Source of the DNA: Bacteroidales bacterium
GTDB lineage: Bacteria; Bacteroidota; Bacteroidia; Bacteroidales; UBA3824
Length of the DNA: 36,939 nt
Reading direction: 5' to 3'
NCBI GenBank assembly: GCA_017960885.1
Contig: JAGCYI010000058.1
Location: 1 to 36,939, forward strand
The position numbers and the translations under genes are program-made. Under the pieces are notes generated by a model that was given only the letters and a program-made list of their open reading frames with translations, ran no database searches and had not been told where the DNA came from. Shown in pieces: positions 1 through 8,119 of the stretch (positions are counted from its first letter, which is position 1; the number at the start of each line of letters is the position of its first letter).

Positions 1-34
1 AAGAATCGTAATTGTCTATTATTATCGTTTTCAT
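1..34 (-). CDS. trpG: TrpG, anthranilate synthase glutamine amidotransferase subunit (5' end only)
   Basis: Only the first eleven codons lie in the window, reading MKTIIIDNYDS on the minus strand from the ATG at 34. This is the usual beginning of the class I glutamine amidotransferase subunit of anthranilate synthase, which passes ammonia from glutamine to TrpE for conversion of chorismate to anthranilate. It starts 10 bases downstream of the trpE stop codon, so the two are co-transcribed and probably translationally linked. The order trpB-trpE-trpG matches Bacteroides-type trp operons, where trpD, trpC, trpF and trpA usually follow; these would lie beyond the window edge. The rest of the gene cannot be judged. 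Confidence 0.85.
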   Translation of the reverse strand, partial: MKTIIIDNYDS

Positions 35-44
35 TTTCAAATAA

Positions 45-1436
45 TTAAATGTTTTGAGCAGATACTACTGCCTTACGTAATGCACCGAGTTTGTTGTTAA
101 CCTCTTGAAGTTCGTATTCAGGGTCGGATTTGGCAACGATTCCGCCGCCAGCCTGAAACCAAAGTTCGTTGTTTCGAGCCACAAAAGTGCGGATTGTTAT
201 AGCCTGATTAAGTTCGCCATTGAGACCCAAAAATCCGATGCAACCACCGTATATACCACGGCTATGAGGCTCAATTTCAGAAATTAACTGCATAGCGCGA
301 ACCTTGGGCGCACCACTGAGAGTACCGGCAGGAAATGTGTCGATAAAGGTTTTGATAGTGTCGGCATTAGGACGCAAATCTCCGCTTACACGGCTCACCA
401 AGTGGATAACGTGCGAATAAAACTGCATATCCTTGTAAAAATCTACCTTAACATTGTCGCAGTTGCGGTTGAGGTCGTTGCGCGCAAGGTCTACAAGCAT
501 CACGTGCTCTGCATTTTCTTTAGGGTCGCGACGAAGATATTCGGCATTTTTGAGGTCTTCTTCTTGATTGCCAGTGCGTTTGGTAGTTCCGGCAATGGGG
601 TCGATGTAAGCCTTTCCGTTTTCGATGCGGCAGTGAGTTTCAGGCGACGAACCAAAAATTCTAAACCCTCCAAAATCAAAGTAAAACAGATAAGGCGAAG
701 GATTAATCGAACGTAAAGCGCGATAGAGTTTAAAGTCGTCGCCGGTGTAATGCTGTATAAATCTGCGCGATATTACTATTTGAAAAACATCTCCACGTTT
801 GCAGTGAGCAATACCCTTGCGGATATTGTCCTTGTGCTGTTCGTCGGTAATGGGCGATGTGGTTTCGCCAGTAGCATTAAAACCATCGTTGCGCACACCT
901 GCCTTCGAAAGAAGTTTTTCTACCTCGTGCACCTTGTTTTCGCCATCTTCTGACATATCCACAATGGTGAGTTCCGATTGATAATGATTGAAAACCAATA
1001 CAGTGCGAAACAGCACATAGAGCATATCGGGAGCATCGTTTTCTTTCATTGTGGTATCCTCTACGGGGATATTTTCAAAATATCTTACAGCATTAAAAGC
1101 CGTATATCCATAAAGACCGCAATATTTTGAGTTTTCGCCCTCCACCTTGAAGTTGCTCAAAAACTCTTTCAAGGCGTGCTCTACTCTATAATTTTTTGTA
1201 ATCTCCTTAGTAACAACGCTTTCGTCGGGATATTTAAAGATTGCCTTGCCGTGATTGATAGCCACGCTTGCTAAGGGATAAATGCCTATAAAAGAGCGTG
1301 AATTTTCTTTTGAATGATAGTCGTTTGACTCCATAAGTGCGCTTTGCACACCCGAATCTCTGAGACGAAGATATGCGCTCACGGGCGTATAGATGTCGCT
1401 CAGAATTGTTTTTGAATTAGTTTTGTAACTGAACAT
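45..1436 (-). CDS. trpE: TrpE, anthranilate synthase component I
   Basis: A 463-residue chorismate-binding enzyme that makes anthranilate from chorismate, the first committed step of tryptophan synthesis, using ammonia delivered by TrpG. The C-terminal chorismate-binding domain shows the family motifs: GTLSGAPKVRAM followed by the catalytic-region GIYGGCIGFLG, DLARNDL, and FQAGGGIVAKSDPEYE near the end. The N-terminal part keeps the elements that form the tryptophan feedback site in TrpE (LMES near residue 35, NPSPYLFYFDF near residue 245), so allosteric inhibition by Trp is expected in addition to leader control. Length is normal for the family. It begins 3 bases after the trpB stop codon and is followed 10 bases later by trpG. 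PabB is an alternative for this fold, but the trp operon context decides. Confidence 0.95.
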   Translation of the reverse strand: MFSYKTNSKTILSDIYTPVSAYLRLRDSGVQSALMESNDYHSKENSRSFIGIYPLASVAINHGKAIFKYPDESVVTKEITKNYRVEHALKEFLSNFKVEGENSKYCGLYGYTAFNAVRYFENIPVEDTTMKENDAPDMLYVLFRTVLVFNHYQSELTIVDMSEDGENKVHEVEKLLSKAGVRNDGFNATGETTSPITDEQHKDNIRKGIAHCKRGDVFQIVISRRFIQHYTGDDFKLYRALRSINPSPYLFYFDFGGFRIFGSSPETHCRIENGKAYIDPIAGTTKRTGNQEEDLKNAEYLRRDPKENAEHVMLVDLARNDLNRNCDNVKVDFYKDMQFYSHVIHLVSRVSGDLRPNADTIKTFIDTFPAGTLSGAPKVRAMQLISEIEPHSRGIYGGCIGFLGLNGELNQAITIRTFVARNNELWFQAGGGIVAKSDPEYELQEVNNKLGALRKAVVSAQNI

Positions 1437-1439
1437 TTC

Positions 1440-2633
1440 TTATTCCTCCATATTAAAATATTTAACATATGTGTTCATATCCTTATCGCCACGGCCTGAG
1501 ACAGTGATTACTACGTTCTCATCCTTTACGAAATTGATTTTCGGGAGCATAGCCAATGCGTGTGCGCTCTCAATGGCGGGGATAATACCTTCTAACTTAG
1601 TGAGTTCCATCGCTGCCTGCATAGCCTCGGCATCGGTAACGGCAAGCACCTTGGTGCGACCGCATTTAGCAAAAAATGCGTGCATAGGTCCTACACCGGG
1701 ATAATCGAGACCAGCAGAAATTGAGTAGGGTTCTACAATCTGACCGTCATCTGTCATCATCACGAGCGAAAGACTTCCGTGCAAAACACCCTTTTTGCCA
1801 AGATGGATAGTGGCTGCCGATTTTTCAGGGTCGTCGAGACCAAGTCCCGCTGCCTCTGCTGCGTAAAACTTAACTCGCTCATCGTCGATATAGTGATAAA
1901 AAGTACCTGCCGCATTGCTGCCGCCGCCTATGCAAGCCAGCAGTTTGTCGGGATAGTTGCGACCTGTCTGCTCCTGCAACTGATATTTAATCTCCTCGCT
2001 AATAACAGATTGGAAACGTGCAACCATATCGGGATACGGGTCGGGACCTACAACCGAACCTATAATATAATGTGTGTTTTTGGGATTACAGCACCAATCG
2101 CGGATAGCCTCGTTAGTGCCGTCTTTGAGAGTGCGGTTGCCCGACATTACGGGAACAACCTTTGCGCCCAACATCCTCATACGCTGTACGTTGAGAAACT
2201 GACGCTTAACATCCGTTTCACCCATATACACCACGCACTCCATATTCATAAGGGCGCAAACTGTGGCAGTGGCAACGCCGTGCTGACCTGCTCCTGTTTC
2301 TGCTACAATACGGGTTTTACCAAGTTTGCGAGCGAGGAGAATCTGACCAAGTGCGTTGTTTAATTTGTGCGCACCCGTATGGCAGAGGTCTTCGCGTTTG
2401 AGAAAGATGTTGGTACCGTATTTCTCGCTTAGGCGTTTGGCGAAATAGAGCGGCGTGGGGCGACCTACATAATCTTTCAATAGTTTCTGAAAATCCTTTT
2501 TAAACTCCTCGTTTTCAATAATTTGCAGATAGTTTTCTTTGAGTTCTACGACGTTTTTTCTAAGAATCTCGGGAACAAACGCCCCGCCGAATTCGCCGTA
2601 ATAACCATTTGGGTCAATTGAATATTTGCTCAT
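1440..2633 (-). CDS. trpB: TrpB, tryptophan synthase beta chain
   Basis: A 397-residue PLP enzyme that condenses indole and L-serine to L-tryptophan in the alpha2beta2 tryptophan synthase complex. The PLP-binding lysine is in [13 protein letters not shown] (Lys at about residue 90), and the phosphate-binding glycine run appears as [10 protein letters not shown]. The C-terminal HALAMLP and [12 protein letters not shown] segments are typical of TrpB1. It is the first structural gene of the operon, separated from trpE by 3 bases. It lies about 195 bases downstream of the predicted promoter, behind an attenuator terminator at 2684-2720. Its expression should therefore depend on read-through controlled by the Trp-rich leader peptide. 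Confidence 0.97.
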   Translation of the reverse strand: MSKYSIDPNGYYGEFGGAFVPEILRKNVVELKENYLQIIENEEFKKDFQKLLKDYVGRPTPLYFAKRLSEKYGTNIFLKREDLCHTGAHKLNNALGQILLARKLGKTRIVAETGAGQHGVATATVCALMNMECVVYMGETDVKRQFLNVQRMRMLGAKVVPVMSGNRTLKDGTNEAIRDWCCNPKNTHYIIGSVVGPDPYPDMVARFQSVISEEIKYQLQEQTGRNYPDKLLACIGGGSNAAGTFYHYIDDERVKFYAAEAAGLGLDDPEKSAATIHLGKKGVLHGSLSLVMMTDDGQIVEPYSISAGLDYPGVGPMHAFFAKCGRTKVLAVTDAEAMQAAMELTKLEGIIPAIESAHALAMLPKINFVKDENVVITVSGRGDKDMNTYVKYFNMEE

Positions 2634-2683
2634 TTTATTTTGTGTTTAATTAATTTCATTTGTAAACTTGGATACTTTCCAAC

Positions 2684-2720
2684 AAAAAAGGCTTGTCGTG
2701 AGTCTCCGACAAGCCTTTTT
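2684..2720 (-). terminator. Trp-operon attenuator: intrinsic terminator hairpin in the leader
   Basis: On the minus strand, a perfect 14-base inverted repeat has arms at 2707-2720 and 2685-2698 around an 8-base loop. The GC core is GGCTTGTCG/CGACAAGCC, and the hairpin ends in a run of six T (2689-2684). It sits about 30 bases after the leader-peptide stop and about 50 bases before trpB, the position expected of an attenuator rather than an end-of-operon terminator. Its loop and descending arm contain ACTCACGA (2696-2703 on plus), which is complementary to TCGTGAGT at 2749-2756. That sequence overlaps the end of the leader peptide, which gives a mutually exclusive antiterminator. Confidence 0.9.
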
Positions 2721-2750
2721 CAATATCTTTATATATATAAGGTGTACCAC

Positions 2751-2813
2751 TCACGAATTTAAGTTCCGTAAGCGCCACCACCAATTGCCGTATGTCATAT
2801 TGAATAACTTCAT
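2751..2813 (-). CDS. trpL: TrpL, tryptophan operon leader peptide (20 aa, three consecutive Trp codons)
   Basis: A short reading frame on the minus strand, ATG at 2813 and TGA at 2753-2751, encodes 20 residues with the centre ...TYGNWWWRLRN.... Three adjacent TGG codons (2783-2775) are very unlikely by chance, because Trp is the rarest residue and this is the leader of a trp operon. The start codon follows an A-rich stretch about 15 bases after the predicted transcription start. Ribosome stalling at the Trp codons when charged tRNA-Trp is scarce would leave TCGTGAGT (2756-2749) free to pair with the terminator loop and arm. Normal translation to the TGA would cover that segment and let the terminator form. 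The peptide itself probably has no other role. The assignment rests on sequence and position; pairing energies were not computed. Confidence 0.88.
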   Translation of the reverse strand: MKLFNMTYGNWWWRLRNLNS

Positions 2814-2833
2814 TTTTGTCTTTATTTATGCCG

Positions 2834-2865
2834 CAAATTAAAACAGAAAAAATGAGAAAAACAAA
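2834..2865 (-). promoter_or_regulatory. Promoter of the trpL-trpBEG operon
   Basis: Reading on the minus strand, a -33 TTTG (2865-2862) and a -7 TTAATTTG (2841-2834; one mismatch to TAnnTTTG) are separated by 20 bases. This places transcription start near 2828, about 15 bases before the leader-peptide ATG. It is the best Bacteroidota-type match upstream of the leader. Confidence 0.6.
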
Positions 2866-2981
2866 TAATTTTGCAAAAAAATTAAACCAAAAGTGCATTT
2901 TTAAGTCAAACAAGTACGAAACAAAAGAAAAAAATACACACAATGCATGTATCATTATTAACATCAAAACGTCTAACTAAA

Positions 2982-3668
2982 ATGGATAAAAATATGAAAG
3001 CTTTAAGAACATTAATAATCTTATTTCTAATGTGCTGTTGTCTACCTGCAAGTTCACAAGAAACCAGAATTATAACAGGCTCGGCAACTATACTTAACGA
3101 TTTACCTGTATCTGGCATAACAGTTACAGCCAAGAAATCACTTGCTGCCACCATGACTGATTCGCTCGGAAGGTTTACAATAGCATGTAAGCCCAAAGAT
3201 CGTCTTTTATTTAAGGCTAAGGCATTCGACGCTACCCGACGTCGTATCTGCAGGTCTACATCTGACACTATTACTGTCAAACTAAATTTCATCGCCAGTG
3301 AAAACAATGTTGATATGGCAATTGGTTACGGTTACCTATCTTCTTCCAAAAAAACTCAGGCTATAGAGTATGTGGAGCGTGGCAACAATTATTGCAACTA
3401 TATTGATATTTACGAGTTGATCAAAGCCAAGTTTAATGGAATACAAGTTACATCGAATGGCTGCATAATAGTACGTGGACCTAACTCTGTATATGGTTCA
3501 AACTGTGCCACATACGTGGTTGACGGCAATAAAGTTGATGCTATTGACTATATTTCAACTTGCGATATCAAGGAGATTTCGCTTTTGAAAGATGGTACTG
3601 CGGCTATTTATGGATGTCAAGGTGCCAACGGCGTATTCCTTATCAACTTAAAAGACGGAAAAGAATAA
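2982..3668 (+). CDS. Secreted TonB-plug-only protein with carboxypeptidase-regulatory-like domain
   Basis: About 228 residues if started at the ATG at 2982; ATG 2994 is equally possible, and both give a clean signal peptide ending near CLPASSQ. After the signal comes a short beta-sandwich of the carboxypeptidase-D regulatory type (residues about 30-100). A region resembling the plug domain of SusC-like TonB-dependent receptors follows (about 115-225), with GIQV, IIVRGPNSVYG, ATYVVDG, IKEISLLKDGTAAIYG and GANGVFLI. The frame stops just where a beta-barrel would begin, and the next gene starts 12 bases later, so this is a complete plug-only protein rather than a broken receptor. Such proteins are known in Bacteroidota but their role is unclear; a periplasmic partner of TonB or of a barrel is inference. 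It may be co-transcribed with the following nuclease-family gene. Confidence 0.75.
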   Translation: MDKNMKALRTLIILFLMCCCLPASSQETRIITGSATILNDLPVSGITVTAKKSLAATMTDSLGRFTIACKPKDRLLFKAKAFDATRRRICRSTSDTITVKLNFIASENNVDMAIGYGYLSSSKKTQAIEYVERGNNYCNYIDIYELIKAKFNGIQVTSNGCIIVRGPNSVYGSNCATYVVDGNKVDAIDYISTCDIKEISLLKDGTAAIYGCQGANGVFLINLKDGKE

Positions 3669-3680
3669 ACAAAAGATTAT

Positions 3681-4760
3681 ATGAATAAAATAGTTTTCCT
3701 ATCTGCATTTATTGTACTTGCATGTACAACCTGCTTTGCGCAACAACATTCAAAGATAGCTATAGGTTTCTACAACCAAGAGAATTTTTTCGACACTATT
3801 CACGACGTGGGCAAAAACGACAACCAGTTTTTACCAGACGGATCGTATAAGTGGAACAGTGAAAAGTATTTTGGCAAACTTAACAATATGTCGCAAGCAC
3901 TTGCAGATATGGGCACCAGCCAAGTGCCTGAAGGATGCGCATTTATAGGACTAAGCGAGATAGAAAACAGGAACGTATTGACCGACCTTATAGCTCAAAA
4001 ACCGCTGAAAGATAGAGGAATACAGTTTATTCACGAAGAGGGTCCCGACAAGCGCGGTATAGATTGCGCATTGTTGTACAATCCTTCGATGTTTAAGCCA
4101 ACAGACTACAAATTAGTGCCTTACGTTTACGAAAACGATTCCGACAAAAACAAAGCTACACGAGGATTTCTCACAGTTAGAGGAGATCTTGTAGGCGAAG
4201 ATGCCGCAGTGATTGTATGTCACTTACCAAGTCGCTACAGTTCTGGATATTACCGCGAACTTGGCGCTAAACAAGTGAAAATAGTAAAAGATTCGCTGCA
4301 AAAAATCAACCCAAATATCAAGGTGTTTATTATGGGCGACATGAACGACGACCCACACGACAAGAGTATGAGCGAAGTTCTCGGCGGCAGACGCAATATC
4401 GAATCAGTAGAACCATTCGGACTATATAATCCATGGTGGGACATTCTGTTTTCGGGAATAGGTACGCATCATTACCGAGGTGCGTGGAACCTTTTTGACC
4501 AGATAATCATTTCAGAAAACCTTTTAGACAAGCCACACACCGAAGTTATCAAGAAAAACAATAAAAAAACGGTCACCAAGGCTGTGGCTCACGACAAAAG
4601 GCTGCTGACATACTGTCAAAGCCAAATAGTAAAGTTTGATTACCTTATAAATCAGCAAGGAAGATATAAAGGAACGCCAAAACGTACTTCGGCTGGTGGC
4701 GAATGGCTCAACGGTTACAGCGACCATCTGCCTGTAGTTATGTTTTTATGTAAGGATTGA
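3681..4760 (+). CDS. Secreted endonuclease/exonuclease/phosphatase family protein
   Basis: 359 residues with a signal peptide (MNKIVFLSAFIVLACTTCFAQ). The mature part follows the EEP (DNase I/AP-endonuclease-like) fold: FYNQENFFDT near the start, metal-binding Glu in LSEIENRNVL, CHLPSRY with the central His, the GDMNDDPHD loop, and the catalytic-end SDHLPVV. Members cleave phosphodiesters in nucleic acids or in smaller phosphates; the substrate of this secreted version is not evident. It follows the plug protein by 12 bases, and transcription ends at the hairpin at 4781-4839. Export to the periplasm or surface suggests scavenging of nucleic acid or phosphate, which is inference. Confidence 0.88.
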   Translation: MNKIVFLSAFIVLACTTCFAQQHSKIAIGFYNQENFFDTIHDVGKNDNQFLPDGSYKWNSEKYFGKLNNMSQALADMGTSQVPEGCAFIGLSEIENRNVLTDLIAQKPLKDRGIQFIHEEGPDKRGIDCALLYNPSMFKPTDYKLVPYVYENDSDKNKATRGFLTVRGDLVGEDAAVIVCHLPSRYSSGYYRELGAKQVKIVKDSLQKINPNIKVFIMGDMNDDPHDKSMSEVLGGRRNIESVEPFGLYNPWWDILFSGIGTHHYRGAWNLFDQIIISENLLDKPHTEVIKKNNKKTVTKAVAHDKRLLTYCQSQIVKFDYLINQQGRYKGTPKRTSAGGEWLNGYSDHLPVVMFLCKD

Positions 4761-4780
4761 GGCTGATAAACATTAAAAAT

Positions 4781-4839
4781 AAAAATGCTTGCAATCAAGT
4801 ATTGTTTACCAACAATAAACCTTGTTTGCAAGCATTTTT
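4781..4839. terminator. Bidirectional terminator between convergent genes
   Basis: AAAAATGCTTGCAA (4781-4794) pairs with TTGCAAGCATTTTT (4826-4839). A smaller nested hairpin, ATTGTT/AACAAT (4801-4816), sits in the loop. There are A and T runs on both sides. It lies between the plus-strand EEP gene and the minus-strand siaC-like gene and can serve both. Confidence 0.85.
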
Positions 4840-4881
4840 GTGTTTGGATCCAATAGAAAATGAATTCAATCAAACAAAAAC

Positions 4882-5271
4882 TTAAGCAGGAGAACTAATT
4901 TCTACCATCTTGAACGGCAGTTTGAGAATAGACTGGTAATCTTCGCCAGCTTCCAACATATCCTCGTCATCTTCTTCGTAGTACCAATTGATTACAACTT
5001 CGGCTACACTCTTATTGTGGAGGTTTTCTAACTTCTTGAATACATCCAATATGCATTTAGAAGAACTTGTGTTGAAATACTCAAGCTGCATATTAACTTC
5101 CACAGTGCCCTTAGCCTCTGATGTATACTTGTCAATCCAGTCTACAAGTGGCTTATAAAACTCTATCGAGTTTTCGGGAATAGATCTTCCCTTGATCACT
5201 AATTTGCCCGTAGCGGCCTCAAATGATACCGACGGTGTTTTTGGTGTTCCCTCTATTTCTATTGAATCCAT
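4882..5271 (-). CDS. SiaC-family regulatory phosphoprotein (DUF1987)
   Basis: 129 residues matching the SiaC/DUF1987 family along its whole length. It has the opening IEGTPKTPSVSFEAATGKLVIKG-type strand pair, SIPENSIEFYKPLVDWIDKY, and YFNTSSSK. The Thr of the last motif is residue 68, the same number as the phosphorylated Thr reported for Pseudomonas aeruginosa SiaC. In that system SiaB phosphorylates and SiaA (PP2C) dephosphorylates SiaC, and unphosphorylated SiaC activates the diguanylate cyclase SiaD. Here the gene lies 28 bases downstream of a SiaB-like kinase gene in one operon, so the kinase-substrate pair is conserved. No diguanylate cyclase is present in the window, so the effector of this SiaC is unknown. 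It probably acts in the cytoplasm. Confidence 0.88.
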   Translation of the reverse strand: MDSIEIEGTPKTPSVSFEAATGKLVIKGRSIPENSIEFYKPLVDWIDKYTSEAKGTVEVNMQLEYFNTSSSKCILDVFKKLENLHNKSVAEVVINWYYEEDDEDMLEAGEDYQSILKLPFKMVEISSPA

Positions 5272-5299
5272 GTTATAAATTAATTTTAGTTTTGTTTAC

Positions 5300-5863
5300 T
5301 TATGAAATTAATACCTCAAAAACAAAAAACGAATAATCCTTGTTTTGCCTCAACAATTCAAATCCAAATTTGTTGCCAGATTTTCTTGCCATCTCAATAA
5401 AACCAAGCCCTCCGCCACCTTTGGCAGAAAATTCGTCGTTGTTGAGCACAATCTTGTACAGGTCTTTCAACTCATCTTGCGAAAGATAGTTAAGCTGCTC
5501 AATACGGTCGCGGAGAAAATAACCGGTAAGATTTTTTACGAAATTGCCAGTGGTAATGCGGTACACTCCAGGATTCTCTTTCGTCATACAGAAAAATGCG
5601 TAATGACTTCCTTTCTTCATGTCAGAATTTTTGAAGAATTCGTCTGGAGGAGGTTCAAGATGGTGAAACAAGTTTTGAAGAGCCTCTACCAAGATGTTGT
5701 ACACCTTTTTAATAACACGAGGCTGCTCATTATCGGCTTTCAGCTTGTCTTCGATAGTTGCGAATACATCGTCCAACAGTTGGGATGTAATAATACCCTC
5801 GAACGACAACACAACGTTGCCTTTCACTGCTTTTTCAAATAGGCTATGTATCGCTTCTCTCAT
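5300..5863 (-). CDS. SiaB-family protein kinase (DUF6272), partner of the adjacent SiaC
   Basis: 187 residues of the SiaB type, a GHKL/HATPase-like fold. VEALQNLFHH resembles the N-box that binds Mg-ATP, and a glycine-rich segment GGGGLGFIEMARKSG lies near residue 155. SiaB phosphorylates SiaC on Thr in Pseudomonas; the same reaction on the downstream SiaC is the natural reading. The two genes form an operon (28-base gap), with a -7 element TATATTTG at 5909-5902 in front. A second, divergent SiaB-like gene lies at 10090-10623 beside two membrane phosphatases, so the two kinases may compete for, or split, the substrate (inference). Confidence 0.85.
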   Translation of the reverse strand: MREAIHSLFEKAVKGNVVLSFEGIITSQLLDDVFATIEDKLKADNEQPRVIKKVYNILVEALQNLFHHLEPPPDEFFKNSDMKKGSHYAFFCMTKENPGVYRITTGNFVKNLTGYFLRDRIEQLNYLSQDELKDLYKIVLNNDEFSAKGGGGLGFIEMARKSGNKFGFELLRQNKDYSFFVFEVLIS

Positions 5864-5901
5864 TAGGCTGTCTTTAAGATTACTCTATTTGTTTTATGTT
5901 A

Positions 5902-5909
5902 CAAATATA
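5902..5909 (-). promoter_or_regulatory. Probable -7 element of the siaB-siaC operon
   Basis: On the minus strand TATATTTG, an exact TAnnTTTG, lies about 38 bases before the siaB-like start codon. No clear TTTG is found 19-20 bases upstream, so the call rests on the -7 box alone. Confidence 0.4.
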
Positions 5910-5951
5910 AGCAATTTCTATTATACATAGATAATTTTTTTACAATTTTTT

Positions 5952-7076
5952 TTAGTATAACTGCAAAATGTATTCCTTTCCGTTGCGGATAATGCTATGC
6001 TCTTTCTGAGGATTTAGTCCAACTGCTTTGCTAAACTCCTTATAATCAGAATGCAACCACATTTTTGAGTTCTTAATATTATGTTTCAAAAATTGTGAAA
6101 TATTTGCAAAAAGATTTTTAGACTCCTCTTTTTTGTAAAGATCTACCACTGGAGGATCGAGAATAACGGTGTTGTTGCCGTCGGGGAGTTGGATATCCTT
6201 CATCGATGAAGTGTAGATTGTGATATATTTGTCGAGAATAGCCTTTTTGATGTTTTGTGCTGCTGCTTTTGTAGCGGCTTCGGCAATGTCGTAACCGATA
6301 ATCTTATTGGCGAACTCACCGTTGTGTTTGATTCTAATCTTAGCATCGTTCTTGATGTCTTTCCACATTTCGGCGTCGAAATCGCGCCAGGTGAAGAATC
6401 CGAAGTTTTCGCGGCAAACCTGTGCAGGAATATTGTAAGCAAACATAGCAGCCTCAATCAAGAGAGTGCCTGTTCCGCACATAGGATCAATAAAATTGGT
6501 GTTAGCCTTCCAACCTGCCAATTGTACAAGACCAGCGGCGTATACCTCGTCTAACGGATCAATGCCTGCAGCAACTCTGTAACCACGTTTTGAGAGAGGT
6601 TCGCCAGTGCTGTCGAGACGCAACGAGCAGTTCTTGTCCTCAACTACAATGTTGATTACAACAGCCGGATTCGGCACATCGTGAGGAGGTGTTTTGTGAG
6701 ATTTCAAATTGAAATAGTCACATATAATGTTTTTTACCTGCTGCTCACAGCTGGCGTCAATCATTTCATTTTTTGACGAGATGCTGAGGTTGAAACTTTT
6801 ATAGATGTTAAGAATCTTGCTCCAACGGTATGATTTGATATTTTCGAAAAACTCTTCTTTGCTTTCAAATGTAAAGTTAAGAATCTCTTTATAAATTTTC
6901 AACGCTGTACGCAACTCGTAGTTGGCTTCGTAAAGCAGGTACTTGTCGCCGGTAAAAGTTACTGTACACGGCTCTGTGTTAACGTCTTCTGCGCCCATAC
7001 GCATGAGTTCGCGTCCTAACACATCTTCCAGACCTTCATAGGTCGTTGCTGTCATTTTAAAAGTTTCAACTTCCAC
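5952..7076 (-). CDS. THUMP-domain class I SAM-dependent RNA methyltransferase (RlmL/RlmK-N type)
   Basis: 374 residues. An N-terminal ferredoxin-like/THUMP region (about 1-160), beginning KMTATTYEGLEDVLGREL, is followed by a Rossmann methyltransferase domain. The SAM-binding motif FIDPMCGTGTLLIEAA and the GYDIAEAATKAAAQNI acidic loop are intact. GYRVAAGIDPLDEVYAAGLV corresponds to the segment preceding motif I in RlmL-like enzymes, which make N2-methylguanine in 23S rRNA. The usual catalytic NPPY of motif IV reads DPPV here (ILDPPVVDLY), so base specificity or activity may differ. It follows the DUF368 gene by 35 bases and is likely co-transcribed with it. It is shorter than E. coli RlmKL because it lacks the RlmK half, as is common outside Gammaproteobacteria. 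Confidence 0.85.
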   Translation of the reverse strand: MEVETFKMTATTYEGLEDVLGRELMRMGAEDVNTEPCTVTFTGDKYLLYEANYELRTALKIYKEILNFTFESKEEFFENIKSYRWSKILNIYKSFNLSISSKNEMIDASCEQQVKNIICDYFNLKSHKTPPHDVPNPAVVINIVVEDKNCSLRLDSTGEPLSKRGYRVAAGIDPLDEVYAAGLVQLAGWKANTNFIDPMCGTGTLLIEAAMFAYNIPAQVCRENFGFFTWRDFDAEMWKDIKNDAKIRIKHNGEFANKIIGYDIAEAATKAAAQNIKKAILDKYITIYTSSMKDIQLPDGNNTVILDPPVVDLYKKEESKNLFANISQFLKHNIKNSKMWLHSDYKEFSKAVGLNPQKEHSIIRNGKEYILQLY

Positions 7077-7111
7077 TTTGTAGATATTATAAATTGTTTA
7101 TATTCTGTTAT

Positions 7112-8062
7112 TTATTCTTTTTCTAATTCAACTTCTGCTACTTTTGCTTTGCGCGAAGAAATTTCTTCGATAACGCAGACCAAAGCCATTCCCGCAATCA
7201 TAAATGCTATAGCGACAAATGTCTGTTGGTTAAACTCAGGGAGGAATTTGTCGTATCCCTGAATAATAACATCACCATGCGAATTGAACACCTCGTGTCC
7301 GTTTTGCATAAGGTAGATGGGTTTTTTCCAAGGCCAGATAAATACAAGTGACCCGAATATAAAACCTGTGAGCACTGCCAATGTCTGGTCGCCATAGGTT
7401 TTCATAAGCCATGACAAGAAACGCGAAAAAGATAAGAATCCTATCACAGCACCAATTGCAACAGGTATGAGCACAGCCAAATTGAGGTGCGAAACAGAGT
7501 CGATCACTATCAATTTGTAGTTGCCTAATAATATAAGTGTGAACGAGCCCGAAATGCCAGGTAAAAGCATATCGCAAATGGCTATTGCACCACAAAGTAC
7601 CAGGTAAAAAATATTGTCGTTTTCGGTTGCGGGATTAACTATCGAAAAGCCGAACGCCACTGCCGCTCCTGCTATCGCAAGCAGCACTTTCCAGATGTTT
7701 ATCTTTTTTACCATGCGTCCAACATAATATACAGAGGCGAGTATAAGTCCAAAGAAAAACGCCCATACATGCACTTCGTAGTTCTTGAAGAGCCATTCGA
7801 GCAGCTTGGCACCGGTGAGAATACTAATGCCCTCGCCGAGGAACAATACTATAAGGAATAATAAATCAGTATGTTGTGCAAATTCTTTGAATTTAAATTT
7901 GGATAATAATTTCAACGCTTCCAAATCAAACGATTTAAGAGCATTGATAAATCTTTCAAAAATGCCTGTAAGCAAAGCAATTGTACCACCAGAAACGCCC
8001 GGTATTACATTTGCCAGCCCCATTGCAAAGCCTTTAAAAAACAGTAAAACGTTTTTAATCAT
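7112..8062 (-). CDS. DUF368 membrane protein, PopT-like polyprenyl-phosphate transporter candidate
   Basis: 316 residues with about eight to ten hydrophobic segments and the two half-repeats diagnostic of DUF368: FAMGLANVIPGVSGGTIALL at the N-terminus and DMLLPGISGSFTLILLGNY in the middle. DUF368 proteins have been assigned as undecaprenyl-phosphate transporters (PopT) that recycle the lipid carrier across the inner membrane for cell-wall and surface-polysaccharide synthesis. That function is carried over by family, not shown by this sequence. The C-terminal part extends through a charged tail (SSRKAKVAEVELEKE). It is the first gene of a likely two-gene unit with the RNA methyltransferase, and a good promoter (8120-8150) lies in front of it. 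Confidence 0.85.
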   Translation of the reverse strand: MIKNVLLFFKGFAMGLANVIPGVSGGTIALLTGIFERFINALKSFDLEALKLLSKFKFKEFAQHTDLLFLIVLFLGEGISILTGAKLLEWLFKNYEVHVWAFFFGLILASVYYVGRMVKKINIWKVLLAIAGAAVAFGFSIVNPATENDNIFYLVLCGAIAICDMLLPGISGSFTLILLGNYKLIVIDSVSHLNLAVLIPVAIGAVIGFLSFSRFLSWLMKTYGDQTLAVLTGFIFGSLVFIWPWKKPIYLMQNGHEVFNSHGDVIIQGYDKFLPEFNQQTFVAIAFMIAGMALVCVIEEISSRKAKVAEVELEKE

Positions 8063-8119
8063 ACATATAACATTTCCGACGCGGCCTTATCCTGTGACCT
8101 TACGTCAAAATTATAGCCA

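Noticed and set aside
2656..2967. A 103-residue minus-strand frame across the trp leader
   Set aside because: It begins upstream of the predicted promoter, runs through the terminator hairpin and is in a different frame from the Trp-rich leader peptide. Its hydrophobic start comes from AT-rich DNA, with no family resemblance.
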